Shown piece after piece: positions 43,146 to 51,329 of a DNA stretch of 56,282 nt. The DNA is from Streptosporangium subroseum. GTDB lineage: Bacteria > Actinomycetota > Actinomycetes > Streptosporangiales > Streptosporangiaceae. Made by a program: the position numbers and the translations under genes. The notes beneath the pieces are model-generated. The model worked only from the letters and a program-made list of their open reading frames with translations. It did not search any database and was not told the origin of the DNA. Location of the stretch: NCBI RefSeq assembly GCF_900188345.1, contig NZ_FZOD01000064.1:1-56282 (forward strand), written 5' to 3'. Each line of letters opens with the position of its first letter. Position 1 is the stretch's first letter.

Positions 43146-44119
43146 CGGACCACCTCCGTCACATGAACCGGACGTCCTTCGTGCCGGGAGAGCTCGGCGG
43201 CCTCCGCGAGATAGAGAGCGGCCAGGGCGTCCTCGACCGTGCAGGGACTGTCCGCTTCCCCACGTGCCGCGCTGAGAAACGCGTCAAGCTCGGCGACATA
43301 GGCGGCCCCGAACCTGGTCACGAAGTCCGGCCAGGGATCGTCTGGCGGCTGCAGACCTTCGGCGCCGGTCAGCGGCGTGCGCGGGTTGAGACCGACCACC
43401 TGGGTCTTCAGTGTGCCCGCCAGCTCCATGCGGACGTCGTATCCGGCTCCGTTGTAGCGGGACCCCTGCACGGTGACCAGCGTGCCGTCGTCCAGGGTGA
43501 GCAGCGCGGCGCTGTTGTCCACGTCATCGGCCTCGGCGAAAAACGCCTCGCCCCGGTTGGAACCGGTCGCGTAGACGGTCTCGGCCTCGCGGCCGGTGAC
43601 CCAGCGCAGAATGTCGAAGTCGTGGATGTGGCAGTCGCGGTAGATGCCGCCCGAGGTGCGGATGTAGCCGGCGGCGGGCGGGTGAGGGTCGGCGGAGAGT
43701 AGATGCACCCGGTGCAGCGCGCCCAGCTCACCGTTGCGCAGCGCATTTCTCGCCTGGACGTAACCGGCGTCGAAGCGGCGCTGGAAGCCGATGTGCACGA
43801 CCGTCCCGCTCTGCTTGGCCGCCTCGAGCACCCGGACCGTGTCGTCCACGCCGGCCGCGACCGGCTTCTCGCAGAACACCGGCACCCCCTGGGCACAGGC
43901 CCGTGTCAGGAGCCCGGCGTGGGTCGCCGTCGGGGTGGCGATGACCACCGCATCGGCGTCGAAGGCATCCCCCACCTGGGCTCCCAGCCCCACGGCCACC
44001 TCTGCCGCCCGCGCGCCGTCCACGTCGCTCACGACCAGCTCGTCGACCCGGGGATGCGCGGCCAGGGTCGCGGCATGAAGCGCCCCGATCCGGCCAAGAC
44101 CCAGCAGACCAACGCGCAT
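43142..44119 (-). CDS. Gfo/Idh/MocA oxidoreductase, inositol 2-dehydrogenase-like
   Basis: 325 residues. NAD-binding GLLGLGRIGALHA at the N-terminus, CEKPVAAGVDDT (conserved EKP lysine), and SGGIYRDCHIHDFDILRW (catalytic D-x3-H) are those of inositol/sugar dehydrogenases such as IolG. GGGAGG precedes the ATG. Overlaps the IolE-like gene by four bases. No IolB, IolC or IolD genes are nearby, so a complete inositol pathway is not shown here. Confidence 0.9.
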   Translation of the reverse strand: MRVGLLGLGRIGALHAATLAAHPRVDELVVSDVDGARAAEVAVGLGAQVGDAFDADAVVIATPTATHAGLLTRACAQGVPVFCEKPVAAGVDDTVRVLEAAKQSGTVVHIGFQRRFDAGYVQARNALRNGELGALHRVHLLSADPHPPAAGYIRTSGGIYRDCHIHDFDILRWVTGREAETVYATGSNRGEAFFAEADDVDNSAALLTLDDGTLVTVQGSRYNGAGYDVRMELAGTLKTQVVGLNPRTPLTGAEGLQPPDDPWPDFVTRFGAAYVAELDAFLSAARGEADSPCTVEDALAALYLAEAAELSRHEGRPVHVTEVVR

Positions 44120-44304
44120 GATGCCTCCCTGGAAGAAAGCAGCTGGTCTTCAGTTCTAAACGAACCGGCCGGAAAGCGTCAAGGCTTTGTCAGGACATTC
44201 GGATGATCTATCAACTTCGAAGATGCGGCTCAATCCCGACCGGAAGTGAGCGGAGGAGCGGCACGCGAGGACGCCGGTTGCCGGTGTCGTAGCGGCGTCA
44301 CGAG

Positions 44305-44465
44305 GCACCTTGCCGGTGCGCGGACGGCACCGCGCAATCCACCTCACTGATGCACGAAGTGCGACGTGCGACCGCCTCGCCGACACACAAGGAGCGACAC
44401 ACAACCACCTCGTCGATGCCCGGCGAGCGACCGCCTCGCCGGTGCACGGAGGGCGACGCGCGGTC
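44305..44465. repeat. Degenerate 33-bp tandem repeat
   Basis: Copies with a CCRCCTC...GATGC...GCGAC pattern begin near 44305, 44339, 44372, 44405 and 44431 (spacing 34, 33, 33 and 26; the last has lost about seven bases). They fill the 3' side of the gap 44120-44471 next to the mocR stop. The left part of the gap holds the promoter of the inositol-type operon; no gene is seen. Confidence 0.7.
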
Positions 44466-44471
44466 TCACGA

Positions 44472-46307
44472 TCAACGCGGCAGATCGACCGCGAAGGTCC
44501 GGACGATCTCGTCGGCGTGGTGGACGGGGAGGCGGGCGAAGCCCATCACCAGAGCGGGCGGGCCCGAGGCGTGCCGCATGGGCCCCACCGGCTCGGCGGT
44601 GAGGCCGCAGGCCTGGGCCGCCCGGACGGCGGACAACTCGTCCCAGCCGTCCGGCAGCTCCGCGAACAGGTGCAGTCCCGCGGAGACCCCGCACACCGTG
44701 ATCTCGGGAAGGTGATCGGCGAGGGCTCGCACGAAGGCGTCGCGCCGGGCGCGGTACTCCCGGCGCACCCTTCTCAGGTTCCGGTCGTAACCGCCGGTCC
44801 TGACGAAGTCCGCCAGGGCGTACTGCTCCAGGACCGACGAGCCGAGATCCAGCTCACCGCGGGCCTGCCGTACCGACTCGGCGAGCTCGGGCGGGGCGGC
44901 CACCCAGCCCAGGCGGAGCCCCGGGGCCAGGGACTTGCTGATGCTTCCGGTCAGTACCACCCGGTCCGGGGCGAGTCCCTGCAGACAGCCCACCGGGTCG
45001 CGGTCGAACCGGAGCTCCGCGTCGTAGTCGTCCTCCAGGATCATCGCACCCGTCTCGGCGGCCCACTCGATCAGCTCGGCCCGGCGGCAGGGGGAGAGCA
45101 CGACCCCTGTCGGGTACTGGTGCGCGGGGGTGAGCAGCACCGCCCGCGCTCCGGTCTTCGCGAGGGCCCCGACGTCGACGCCCTCCCTGTCCACGGGGAC
45201 CGCGACCAGGTCGGCGCCCGCGGCGCGGAGCAGGGGAAGCTGGCGCAGGCCGGTGGGATCCTCGACCGCCAGCCGGATCCGGCCGGAACGCGAGGCGGGA
45301 TGCGCGACCGAGTCGACGAACCAGTCGAGATCGTGGCTCGCCCGGCTCCAGGGAAGCCGTCCGGCGAGCGCCTGGACCGTCAGGCTCAGCCCCTGTGCCA
45401 CCCCGCTCACGATCACCAGGTTGTCCGGGGTGACGTCGGCCGCACGGACCCTTCCCAGGTAGGCGGCCAGTTCCTCGCGCAGGTCCGGGATCCCGCCGGG
45501 GTCGCCGTAGTCCAGCGCGTCGGCGGGCAGGGTGGTGAGGACCCTCCTCATCGAGGCCAGCCACCGCTCGCGGGGAAAGGCCGTCAGATCCGGGGATGTG
45601 GAACGGCGCCCGTAATACGGCCCGGGTACGGACATCACGGGACCGCTCCCGGAAGACGGCCCGCCGGGCATCGCCGGATCACCCCGGAGCAACCCGCCAC
45701 CGGGCGATACGGGGCCATCATGGGACGACCCACGACCGGGCGGTACGGAACCACCGTGGGACGCCCAATAGCCGGGCGACACGGGGCCGTCATGGGACGA
45801 CCCATGGCTGAGCGGCACGGAACCACCCTGGGAAAACCCACGACCGGACACCACCGGATCACCGGGGGACGACCCGCGACCGGACGGCACGGAGTCGCCC
45901 TGGCGTGTCCCACCGCTGGAAGGCACGGAATCGTCATGGGACGGTCTACGGCCAGGCGGCACGGGATCACCGACCCGCGACCCGCGATCGGGTGGCACGG
46001 GGTCGCCGTGGCGCGGACCGCGCGGGATGGAGCCGCCTCCGGGATCCTCAGGAAGCCGGCACGCCGTCGGGGCCACGCTGGTGCCCGCGCCGACCCGCGA
46101 GATCAGGAACCCCTCGGCGACAAGCTGCTCGTAGGCCTCCACGACCACCCCGCGAGACAGCCCGAGATCTCTGGCCAGCTCGCGGCTGGCGGGCAACCGG
46201 GCCCCGGCCGTCAGGCGGCCGCGCCGTACGGCCTCGCGGAGCTCGCGGGCGATCTGGCACGCGATGCCGCCCGCCGAACGGTCGACGGTGAGATGCAGGT
46301 CGGCCAA
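44472..46307 (-). CDS. MocR-family (GntR-PLP aminotransferase-like) regulator
   Basis: 611 residues. A GntR winged helix (about 5-75: GRLTAGARLPASRELARDLGLSRG pattern) is joined to a fold-type I aminotransferase-like domain (about 240-600) with the PLP lysine in TGSISKSLAPGLRLGW. The linker (about 95-215) is an unusual 12-residue repeat (GDPVPPGRGS-like). TTG 46307 has GAGGA four bases upstream; ATG 46366 or further starts are possible but would place coding sequence over the operator-like repeats. Divergent from the EamA transporter it probably controls. It may sense PLP or an amino acid. Confidence 0.9.
   Translation of the reverse strand: MADLHLTVDRSAGGIACQIARELREAVRRGRLTAGARLPASRELARDLGLSRGVVVEAYEQLVAEGFLISRVGAGTSVAPTACRLPEDPGGGSIPRGPRHGDPVPPDRGSRVGDPVPPGRRPSHDDSVPSSGGTRQGDSVPSGRGSSPGDPVVSGRGFSQGGSVPLSHGSSHDGPVSPGYWASHGGSVPPGRGSSHDGPVSPGGGLLRGDPAMPGGPSSGSGPVMSVPGPYYGRRSTSPDLTAFPRERWLASMRRVLTTLPADALDYGDPGGIPDLREELAAYLGRVRAADVTPDNLVIVSGVAQGLSLTVQALAGRLPWSRASHDLDWFVDSVAHPASRSGRIRLAVEDPTGLRQLPLLRAAGADLVAVPVDREGVDVGALAKTGARAVLLTPAHQYPTGVVLSPCRRAELIEWAAETGAMILEDDYDAELRFDRDPVGCLQGLAPDRVVLTGSISKSLAPGLRLGWVAAPPELAESVRQARGELDLGSSVLEQYALADFVRTGGYDRNLRRVRREYRARRDAFVRALADHLPEITVCGVSAGLHLFAELPDGWDELSAVRAAQACGLTAEPVGPMRHASGPPALVMGFARLPVHHADEIVRTFAVDLPR
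45686..46009. repeat. 36-bp tandem repeat encoding the MocR linker
   Basis: Units of exactly 36 bases start at 45722, 45758, 45794 and so on to 45974, with a degenerate extra unit at 45686. Each codes for 12 residues, keeping the frame. Sequence varies between units but GGGACG and CACGG positions persist. Confidence 0.9.
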
Positions 46308-46328
46308 TTGGTCCTCTGTTTCGCCGCT

Positions 46329-46355
46329 CCATTGGACCCGACAAGTGAACCATTG
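46329..46355. promoter_or_regulatory. Direct-repeat operator of the MocR/EamA pair
   Basis: CCATTG occurs at 46329-46334 and again at 46350-46355, 21 bases apart (two helical turns), between the divergent starts. Direct repeats at this spacing are the known binding mode of MocR proteins such as GabR and PdxR. Confidence 0.55.
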
Positions 46356-46361
46356 CCTTCC

Positions 46362-46367
46362 TAGCAT
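46362..46367 (+). promoter_or_regulatory. -10 box of leaderless EamA mRNA
   Basis: TAGCAT ends seven bases before the ATG at 46375; no ribosome site. Confidence 0.5.
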
Positions 46368-46374
46368 TTCCCAC

Positions 46375-47481
46375 ATGAACGCAGATGTCAGCACCCTCAG
46401 CCCTCGCGTGAAGATCCGCGGCCTGGGTGAGGCGGCTGGGGCGATGTTTCTGGTGGGCACCCTGGCCGGGGTCTCCGGCGTGATCCAGGACTATCCGATC
46501 TACGGCGGCCAGGCCCTCCGCTATCTTCTCGCCGCCGGCGTCCTGTTCGCCGTCGCCCGGATCGCGGGGCTCGGGTTCGTCCGGCTCACGCTCCGCGAAA
46601 CCCTGCTGCTGGTCGCGCTGTCCCTGACGGGGCTGGTGATCTTCAACGTGGCCGTGATCGAGGCCACCCGGCATGGCGGTCCGGCCCTGGTCGGCACCGT
46701 GCTCGGCACCGTCCCGCTGGCGCTGGCCCTGCTCGGCGGCCGTCCCACGCCGCGGGTCATCGGGGCGGCGACGGTGGTCGTGTCCGGCGCGACGCTCGCC
46801 ACCGGGCTGGGCAGCGGCGATCTGCCCGGGCTGCTGTGGTCGCTGGTCGCGCTGTTCTGCGAGGTCTGCTTCTCGCTGCTGGCCATTCCGCTCCTGCCCA
46901 AGCTGGGCGCGGTCCGCATCTCGGCCTACACCGCGACGCTGGCCGTACCGCTGCTGGTCGTCGTCGGCCTGCTCGTGGACGGCACCGCGATGCTGCGCGT
47001 GCCGAGTCCGTCCGAGGCCCTGGGCCTCGGCTACCAGTCGGTGATCGTCACCACCGTGGCGTTCTTCCTCTGGTACGACGCCCTGCCCCGGCTCGGCGCA
47101 GGGACCGCGGGGCTGTTCGCGGGGCTGATCCCGGTGGGAGCCATCGCCACCGGCGCGCTTCTCGGCCTCGGCACGCCCTCGGTCCCCGACCTGATCGGAG
47201 CCTCCCTGGTCGTCGCCGGAATCGTCATCGGCCTCAGCGCGACGGCCTCCCCTTCACCGGCGACCGCGGCGGGCGCGCCCGCTGCCGAGGCACGTCCACC
47301 GGCGTCTCCGCCGAGTTCGCCGTCTGTCGAGGCAGGCTCGCCGACGACTCCGGCGGGCTCACCTGCTCCCGGGGCGGATCCATCGAGGATTCCGGCGCTT
47401 TCGCCCGCTGCTGAAGAACATCCATCGGCGTTTCCGGCCAGCTCGCCGGTGAATGGGGGCATTTCCCATCGACGCTCTTGA
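46375..47481 (+). CDS. EamA/DMT-family transporter with long low-complexity tail
   Basis: 368 residues. Ten hydrophobic segments in residues 20-290 form two EamA repeats. Likely exports or imports a small metabolite under control of the divergent MocR. The last 80 residues are Pro/Ala/Ser-rich (SPATAAGAPAAEARPPASPP...), outside the family's normal length, and are encoded by DNA that on the other strand codes for the tail of a small membrane protein (47234-47593). ATG 46375 starts at a leaderless promoter. Confidence 0.88.
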   Translation: MNADVSTLSPRVKIRGLGEAAGAMFLVGTLAGVSGVIQDYPIYGGQALRYLLAAGVLFAVARIAGLGFVRLTLRETLLLVALSLTGLVIFNVAVIEATRHGGPALVGTVLGTVPLALALLGGRPTPRVIGAATVVVSGATLATGLGSGDLPGLLWSLVALFCEVCFSLLAIPLLPKLGAVRISAYTATLAVPLLVVVGLLVDGTAMLRVPSPSEALGLGYQSVIVTTVAFFLWYDALPRLGAGTAGLFAGLIPVGAIATGALLGLGTPSVPDLIGASLVVAGIVIGLSATASPSPATAAGAPAAEARPPASPPSSPSVEAGSPTTPAGSPAPGADPSRIPALSPAAEEHPSAFPASSPVNGGISHRRS

Positions 47482-47593
47482 TGCTCTGAAGGGCGATCGC
47501 GATCAGCGACGCCGCGAGCCCGGCGACCACGATGAGTGCGATGATCGCCATCATAATGATGGTGCTGGTCATATCAGCGTTTCCGGTGTTCAT
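47234..47593 (-). CDS. Possible small membrane protein antisense to the EamA tail
   Basis: 119 residues. ATG 47593 has GGAG six bases upstream. A 20-residue transmembrane helix (IIMMAIIALIVVAGLAASLI) is followed by a hydrophilic Pro/Ser/Gln-rich tail that overlaps the EamA gene by 248 bases tail-to-tail. The helix region (47480-47593) lies outside the EamA gene and is convincing. The tail might be an extension by loss of an earlier stop. Confidence 0.55.
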   Translation of the reverse strand: MNTGNADMTSTIIMMAIIALIVVAGLAASLIAIALQSIKSVDGKCPHSPASWPETPMDVLQQRAKAPESSMDPPREQVSPPESSASLPRQTANSAETPVDVPRQRARPPRSPVKGRPSR

Positions 47594-47967
47594 GATGCTC
47601 TCCGGCTTCCGGACGTTCAGTCCGCTCTCTCTTTCAGCTTCCTCTGTGGTTTCGAACGCTTGCCCCCGATGGACGCCACGAACGATCCACGCTTGTCCCA
47701 AATACGGATTTAAATGCTTATTTCGCCCCATAAGCCGTACGGCAGGCAGGGGGCCGAGGCGCCTTCCGTGCGCGGCCACGCCGGGCGGGCGGGCGGCAGG
47801 CCCGCAGGTAGAACCGGCAGAAGTCCGTGACGCCCGGCCATGCCGGGCGGGCCGGGCGATGCGCCCGGCGGGCAGACCGGGCGGGAGGGCTCAGCGAGTG
47901 AGTCCGGGAGAGGCCGTACCCTCTTGGAGGACCGGAGATGGCGCCCCCGCACGGAGGATCGAAGACG
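47594..47967. other. Gap before the class I fumarase gene
   Basis: 374 bases. An AT-rich island (47700-47722, ATTTAAATGCTTATTT) is a likely promoter core for the minus-strand small membrane protein or for plus-strand fumarase transcription. GCCGGGCGGGC motifs recur several times in 47780-47890. No gene supported. Confidence 0.4.
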
Positions 47968-49620
47968 ATGCCCGAGTTCGACTACACCGACCTGCTTCCC
48001 CTGGGACCGGATGAGACGGAATACCGTCTGATCAGCGCAGAGGGGGTGCGCGTGGTCGAGGCTGCGGGACGCAGGTTCCTGGAGGTCGAGCCCGAGGCTC
48101 TGCGGCTGCTGACCGAGACCGCGATTCACGATATTTCCCACTATCTGCGGTCATCCCACCTCGCCCAGCTTCGCAAGATCATCGATGACCCCGAGTCAAG
48201 CGGAAACGACCGCTTCGTCGCCCTCGACCTGCTGAAGAACGCCTCGATCTCGGCGGGCGGCGTGCTCCCGATGTGCCAGGACACCGGCACCGCGATCGTC
48301 ATGGGTAAGCGCGGCCGCCACGTGCTCACCGACGGCGCCGACGCCGAGCACATCTCCCGCGGGGTCTACGACGCCTACACCAGGCTGAACCTGCGTTACT
48401 CCCAGATGGCCCCGATCACCATGTGGGAGGAGAAGAACACCGGCTCCAACCTCCCCGCCCAGATCGAGCTCTACGCCGAGGACCCGGCGGGCCACCCCGA
48501 CGAGTACAAGATGCTGTTCATGGCCAAGGGTGGCGGCAGCGCCAACAAGTCGTTCCTGTACCAGGAGACCAAGGCGGTCCTCAACGAGAAGCGGATGCTC
48601 CAGTTCCTGGAGGAGAAGATCCGCTCCCTCGGCACCGCCGCCTGCCCGCCGTACCACCTGGCGATCGTCGTCGGCGGCACCTCCGCCGAGTTCGCCCTGA
48701 AGACGGCCAAGTACGCCAGCGCCCGCTACCTGGACACCATCCCCACGGAGGGCTCCGCCTCCGGCCACGGCTTCCGGGACCGCGACCTGGAGGCCAAGGT
48801 CTTCGAGCTCACCCAGAAGCTCGGCATCGGCGCGCAGTTCGGCGGCAAGTACTTCTGCCACGACGTCCGCGTCATCCGCCTCCCCCGTCACGGCGCCTCG
48901 TGCCCCGTCGCCATCGCGGTCTCCTGCAGCGCCGACCGCCAGGCCCTGGCCAAGATCACCTCAGAGGGGATCTTCCTGGAGCAGCTGGAGACCGATCCGG
49001 CGAAGTTCCTCCCTGAGACCACGGACGAGCACCTCTCGGACGACGTCGTGAAGATCGACCTCAACCGCCCGATGCAGGAGATCCTCGCCGAGCTCACCAA
49101 CTACCCGGTCAAGACCCGCCTGTCGCTGACGGGACCGCTCGTGGTCGCCCGCGACATCGCCCACGCCAAGATCGGCGAACTTCTGGACGCCGGCGGCGAG
49201 ATGCCGCAGTACCTCAAGGACCACGCCGTCTACTACGCCGGTCCCGCCAAGACTCCCGAGGGCTACGCCTCCGGCTCCTTCGGCCCGACCACCGCGGGAC
49301 GCATGGACTCCTACGTCGAGCGCTTCCAGGCCGCCGGCGGCTCCAAGATCATGCTTGCCAAGGGCAACCGTTCCAAGCAGGTCACCGACGCCTGTAAGGC
49401 CCACGGCGGTTTCTACCTCGGCTCCATCGGCGGCCCCGCCGCCCGCCTCGCCCAGGACTGCATCCGGAAGGTCGAGGTCCTGGAGTATCCCGAGCTCGGG
49501 ATGGAGGCCGTCTGGAAGATCGAGGTCGAGGACTTCCCCGCCTTCATCGTGGTCGACGACAAGGGCGACGACTTCTTCACCGACTCCACCGGCCCCGTCC
49601 TGTCCATCGGCCGCCGCTGA
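47968..49620 (+). CDS. Class I (iron-sulphur) fumarate hydratase
   Basis: 550 residues. Interconverts fumarate and malate using a 4Fe-4S cluster; cluster cysteines are Cys103 (LPMCQDTGTA), Cys226 (TAACPPYH) and Cys320 (VSCSADR). The single-chain form combines alpha and beta domains, like FumA/FumB. GGAGG lies ten bases before ATG 47968. A class II fumarase gene is 3.7 kb downstream on the same strand. Cluster-dependent enzymes are oxygen-sensitive, so the two may serve different conditions. Confidence 0.97.
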   Translation: MPEFDYTDLLPLGPDETEYRLISAEGVRVVEAAGRRFLEVEPEALRLLTETAIHDISHYLRSSHLAQLRKIIDDPESSGNDRFVALDLLKNASISAGGVLPMCQDTGTAIVMGKRGRHVLTDGADAEHISRGVYDAYTRLNLRYSQMAPITMWEEKNTGSNLPAQIELYAEDPAGHPDEYKMLFMAKGGGSANKSFLYQETKAVLNEKRMLQFLEEKIRSLGTAACPPYHLAIVVGGTSAEFALKTAKYASARYLDTIPTEGSASGHGFRDRDLEAKVFELTQKLGIGAQFGGKYFCHDVRVIRLPRHGASCPVAIAVSCSADRQALAKITSEGIFLEQLETDPAKFLPETTDEHLSDDVVKIDLNRPMQEILAELTNYPVKTRLSLTGPLVVARDIAHAKIGELLDAGGEMPQYLKDHAVYYAGPAKTPEGYASGSFGPTTAGRMDSYVERFQAAGGSKIMLAKGNRSKQVTDACKAHGGFYLGSIGGPAARLAQDCIRKVEVLEYPELGMEAVWKIEVEDFPAFIVVDDKGDDFFTDSTGPVLSIGRR

Positions 49621-49641
49621 GCGGTCGCTTCCCACAGGTGC

Positions 49642-49887
49642 TCAGGCTCCGCCGTACAGGCGCCCGATGTCGACGAGTTCGACATCGGCGCGCCGCGCGG
49701 CGGTGTGCACGAGGTCGTCGGTGAAGCCCGACCGGGCGAACAGCAGCAGTTTGGGCAGTGCGCCGACTCTGGCGCTCGGAAGCAGTCCGCGCAGGTGCTC
49801 AAGCCGCTGGAGCTGAGAGACGGCCATGGGCGCCGTCGTACCCTTGGCCTCTCCGATCGCGATGATCCGGTCGGCGGCGAACACCTC
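49642..49887 (-). pseudogene. C-terminal remnant of a DUF234-type ATPase
   Basis: About 80 residues from EVFAADRIIAIGEAKGT to VELVDIGRLYGGA match the PD-(D/E)XK-like C-terminal domain (DUF234) of archaeal-type AAA ATPases, here with the GEAK motif. The frame upstream to 50097 shows no AAA motifs and looks unrelated. The stop at 49642 is intact. A truncated relic, convergent with the fumarase gene. Confidence 0.7.
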
Positions 49888-50084
49888 AGGCCTTCGGCGT
49901 CCGGAAGCACGCCCATCGCCGCCGCCTACCGCGACGCCCGTATCGGTTACGCGGAGAAGCGGTAGGGTCTGACCAACCAGGCGAATGTCACTCAGCGTGT
50001 CCCAACAGTTGCGAGCATGAAAATCTGACCGAAGTTGGCAAGAATATTCGGCCCGGTCTCTACTGGTCTCATTACGCAAATCGG

Positions 50085-50090
50085 TAAGCT
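50085..50090 (+). promoter_or_regulatory. -10 box of leaderless kinase mRNA
   Basis: TAAGCT ends seven bases before ATG 50098; no ribosome site. Confidence 0.5.
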
Positions 50091-50097
50091 GCACCAC

Positions 50098-51294
50098 ATG
50101 CGTGCGCCGCCCGGATACCTCCTAGCAGCGCGCTATCGGCTGTCGGAGCCGGTTGGGCGCGGCGGCATGGGGACCGTATGGCGAGCATACGACGAGCTCC
50201 TCGACCGTGAAGTCGCGGTCAAGGAGGTTCGACTGCCCTTGATCCTCGACGAAGAACTCCGTGCCGAGCTGTGCGCCAGGACCGAGCGCGAGGGCCGGGC
50301 GACCGCGATGGTCGCCCACCCGTCGGTCATCACCGTCTTCGACGTCGTCACCGAGGATGAGCGTCCCTGGATCGTGATGGAGCTGCTCCGCGCCCGATCC
50401 CTGGAGCAACTTCTCCAGGACGAGGGCCCGCTGCCTCCGCAGCGGGTGGCGGAGATCGGGTGGCAGGTCCTGGGCGCGCTGCGTGCCGTGCACGCCAAGG
50501 GAATCCTGCACCGCGACGTGAAACCCAGCAACGTCCTGGTGACCGAGGACCGGGCGGTGCTCACCGACTTCGGCCTCGCCGCCCTCGAAGGCGATGTGTC
50601 GATCACCCAGGCGGGCATCGTGCTCGGCTCCGCCGGATACATCGCCCCCGAACGCGTGCTCGGCGCCAAGGCCAACTCGGCCGCCGACCTGTGGTCACTC
50701 GGCGCGACCCTCTACACCGCCGTCGAAGGCCGGGGCCTGCACGGGCGCCGTACGGCTGCCGCCGCGCTGGCCGCCCTGACCAGCGGCGAGCCGATTTCGC
50801 TGGAAAAGGCGGGGCCGCTGACCCCGGTGCTGCAAGGTCTTCTCAAGATCGACCCGGTCGTACGGCTCGACGCGACGCGCGCCGCGCTGATGCTCGCCCG
50901 GGTGGCGTCCGGCGGAACGGCCGAGGAGCCGCTCCCCAGGCCCGCGAACAGGACCGTACGGAGCACGGCGCCGATCGCCGTGCCCTCGTTCGGCCGGCGC
51001 TCACAGCACCGCGGGCTGCACCGGGTCGGCCCCCCGCCGCCCGCACCGACTTCACCGTCGGCTCCACCGTCGGCCCCGCTGTCGGCCCCGCTGTCGGCTC
51101 CGCTACCGCCCCTGCGTCCCGGCCCGACCTCGGTGCCGCACCCTCGGGGGCAGCGCCGCCCGGGTGAGGGCGTGCATCGCAAGCAGACGGAGGCACCCCC
51201 CACCAGGAGGCCGTTTATCCGATTTGTGGCACCCCTTATCAGGCTGGCGCTGCCTCGTCTCCTGTGGCCCCGCGAACTCCGTAAGCGGGGATAA
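50098..51294 (+). CDS. Ser/Thr protein kinase, soluble PknB-like
   Basis: 398 residues. Kinase domain (about 13-270) with glycine loop GRGGMG (20-25), Lys42, HRDVKPSN (138-145), DFG (157-159) and APE in the activation segment. A Pro/Ser linker follows and a basic amphipathic C-terminus (PFIRFVAPLIRLALPRLLW) that is not a good transmembrane helix, so it may associate peripherally with the membrane. A very similar kinase follows on the same strand after 35 bases; they look like a duplication. Leaderless ATG. Confidence 0.95.
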   Translation: MRAPPGYLLAARYRLSEPVGRGGMGTVWRAYDELLDREVAVKEVRLPLILDEELRAELCARTEREGRATAMVAHPSVITVFDVVTEDERPWIVMELLRARSLEQLLQDEGPLPPQRVAEIGWQVLGALRAVHAKGILHRDVKPSNVLVTEDRAVLTDFGLAALEGDVSITQAGIVLGSAGYIAPERVLGAKANSAADLWSLGATLYTAVEGRGLHGRRTAAAALAALTSGEPISLEKAGPLTPVLQGLLKIDPVVRLDATRAALMLARVASGGTAEEPLPRPANRTVRSTAPIAVPSFGRRSQHRGLHRVGPPPPAPTSPSAPPSAPLSAPLSAPLPPLRPGPTSVPHPRGQRRPGEGVHRKQTEAPPTRRPFIRFVAPLIRLALPRLLWPRELRKRG

Positions 51295-51305
51295 AGCACT
51301 TCTCA

Positions 51306-51328
51306 AGAAGAAATGGCTATCTTCTTCT
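51306..51328 (+). promoter_or_regulatory. Promoter and inverted repeat before second kinase
   Basis: TATCTT (51318-51323) ends six bases before ATG 51330, suggesting a leaderless mRNA. It lies in an inverted repeat AGAAGAA-N9-TTCTTCT (51306-51328), so a protein could occlude the -10, or a hairpin could form at the mRNA 5' end of the upstream transcript. Confidence 0.4.
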
Positions 51329-51329
51329 C

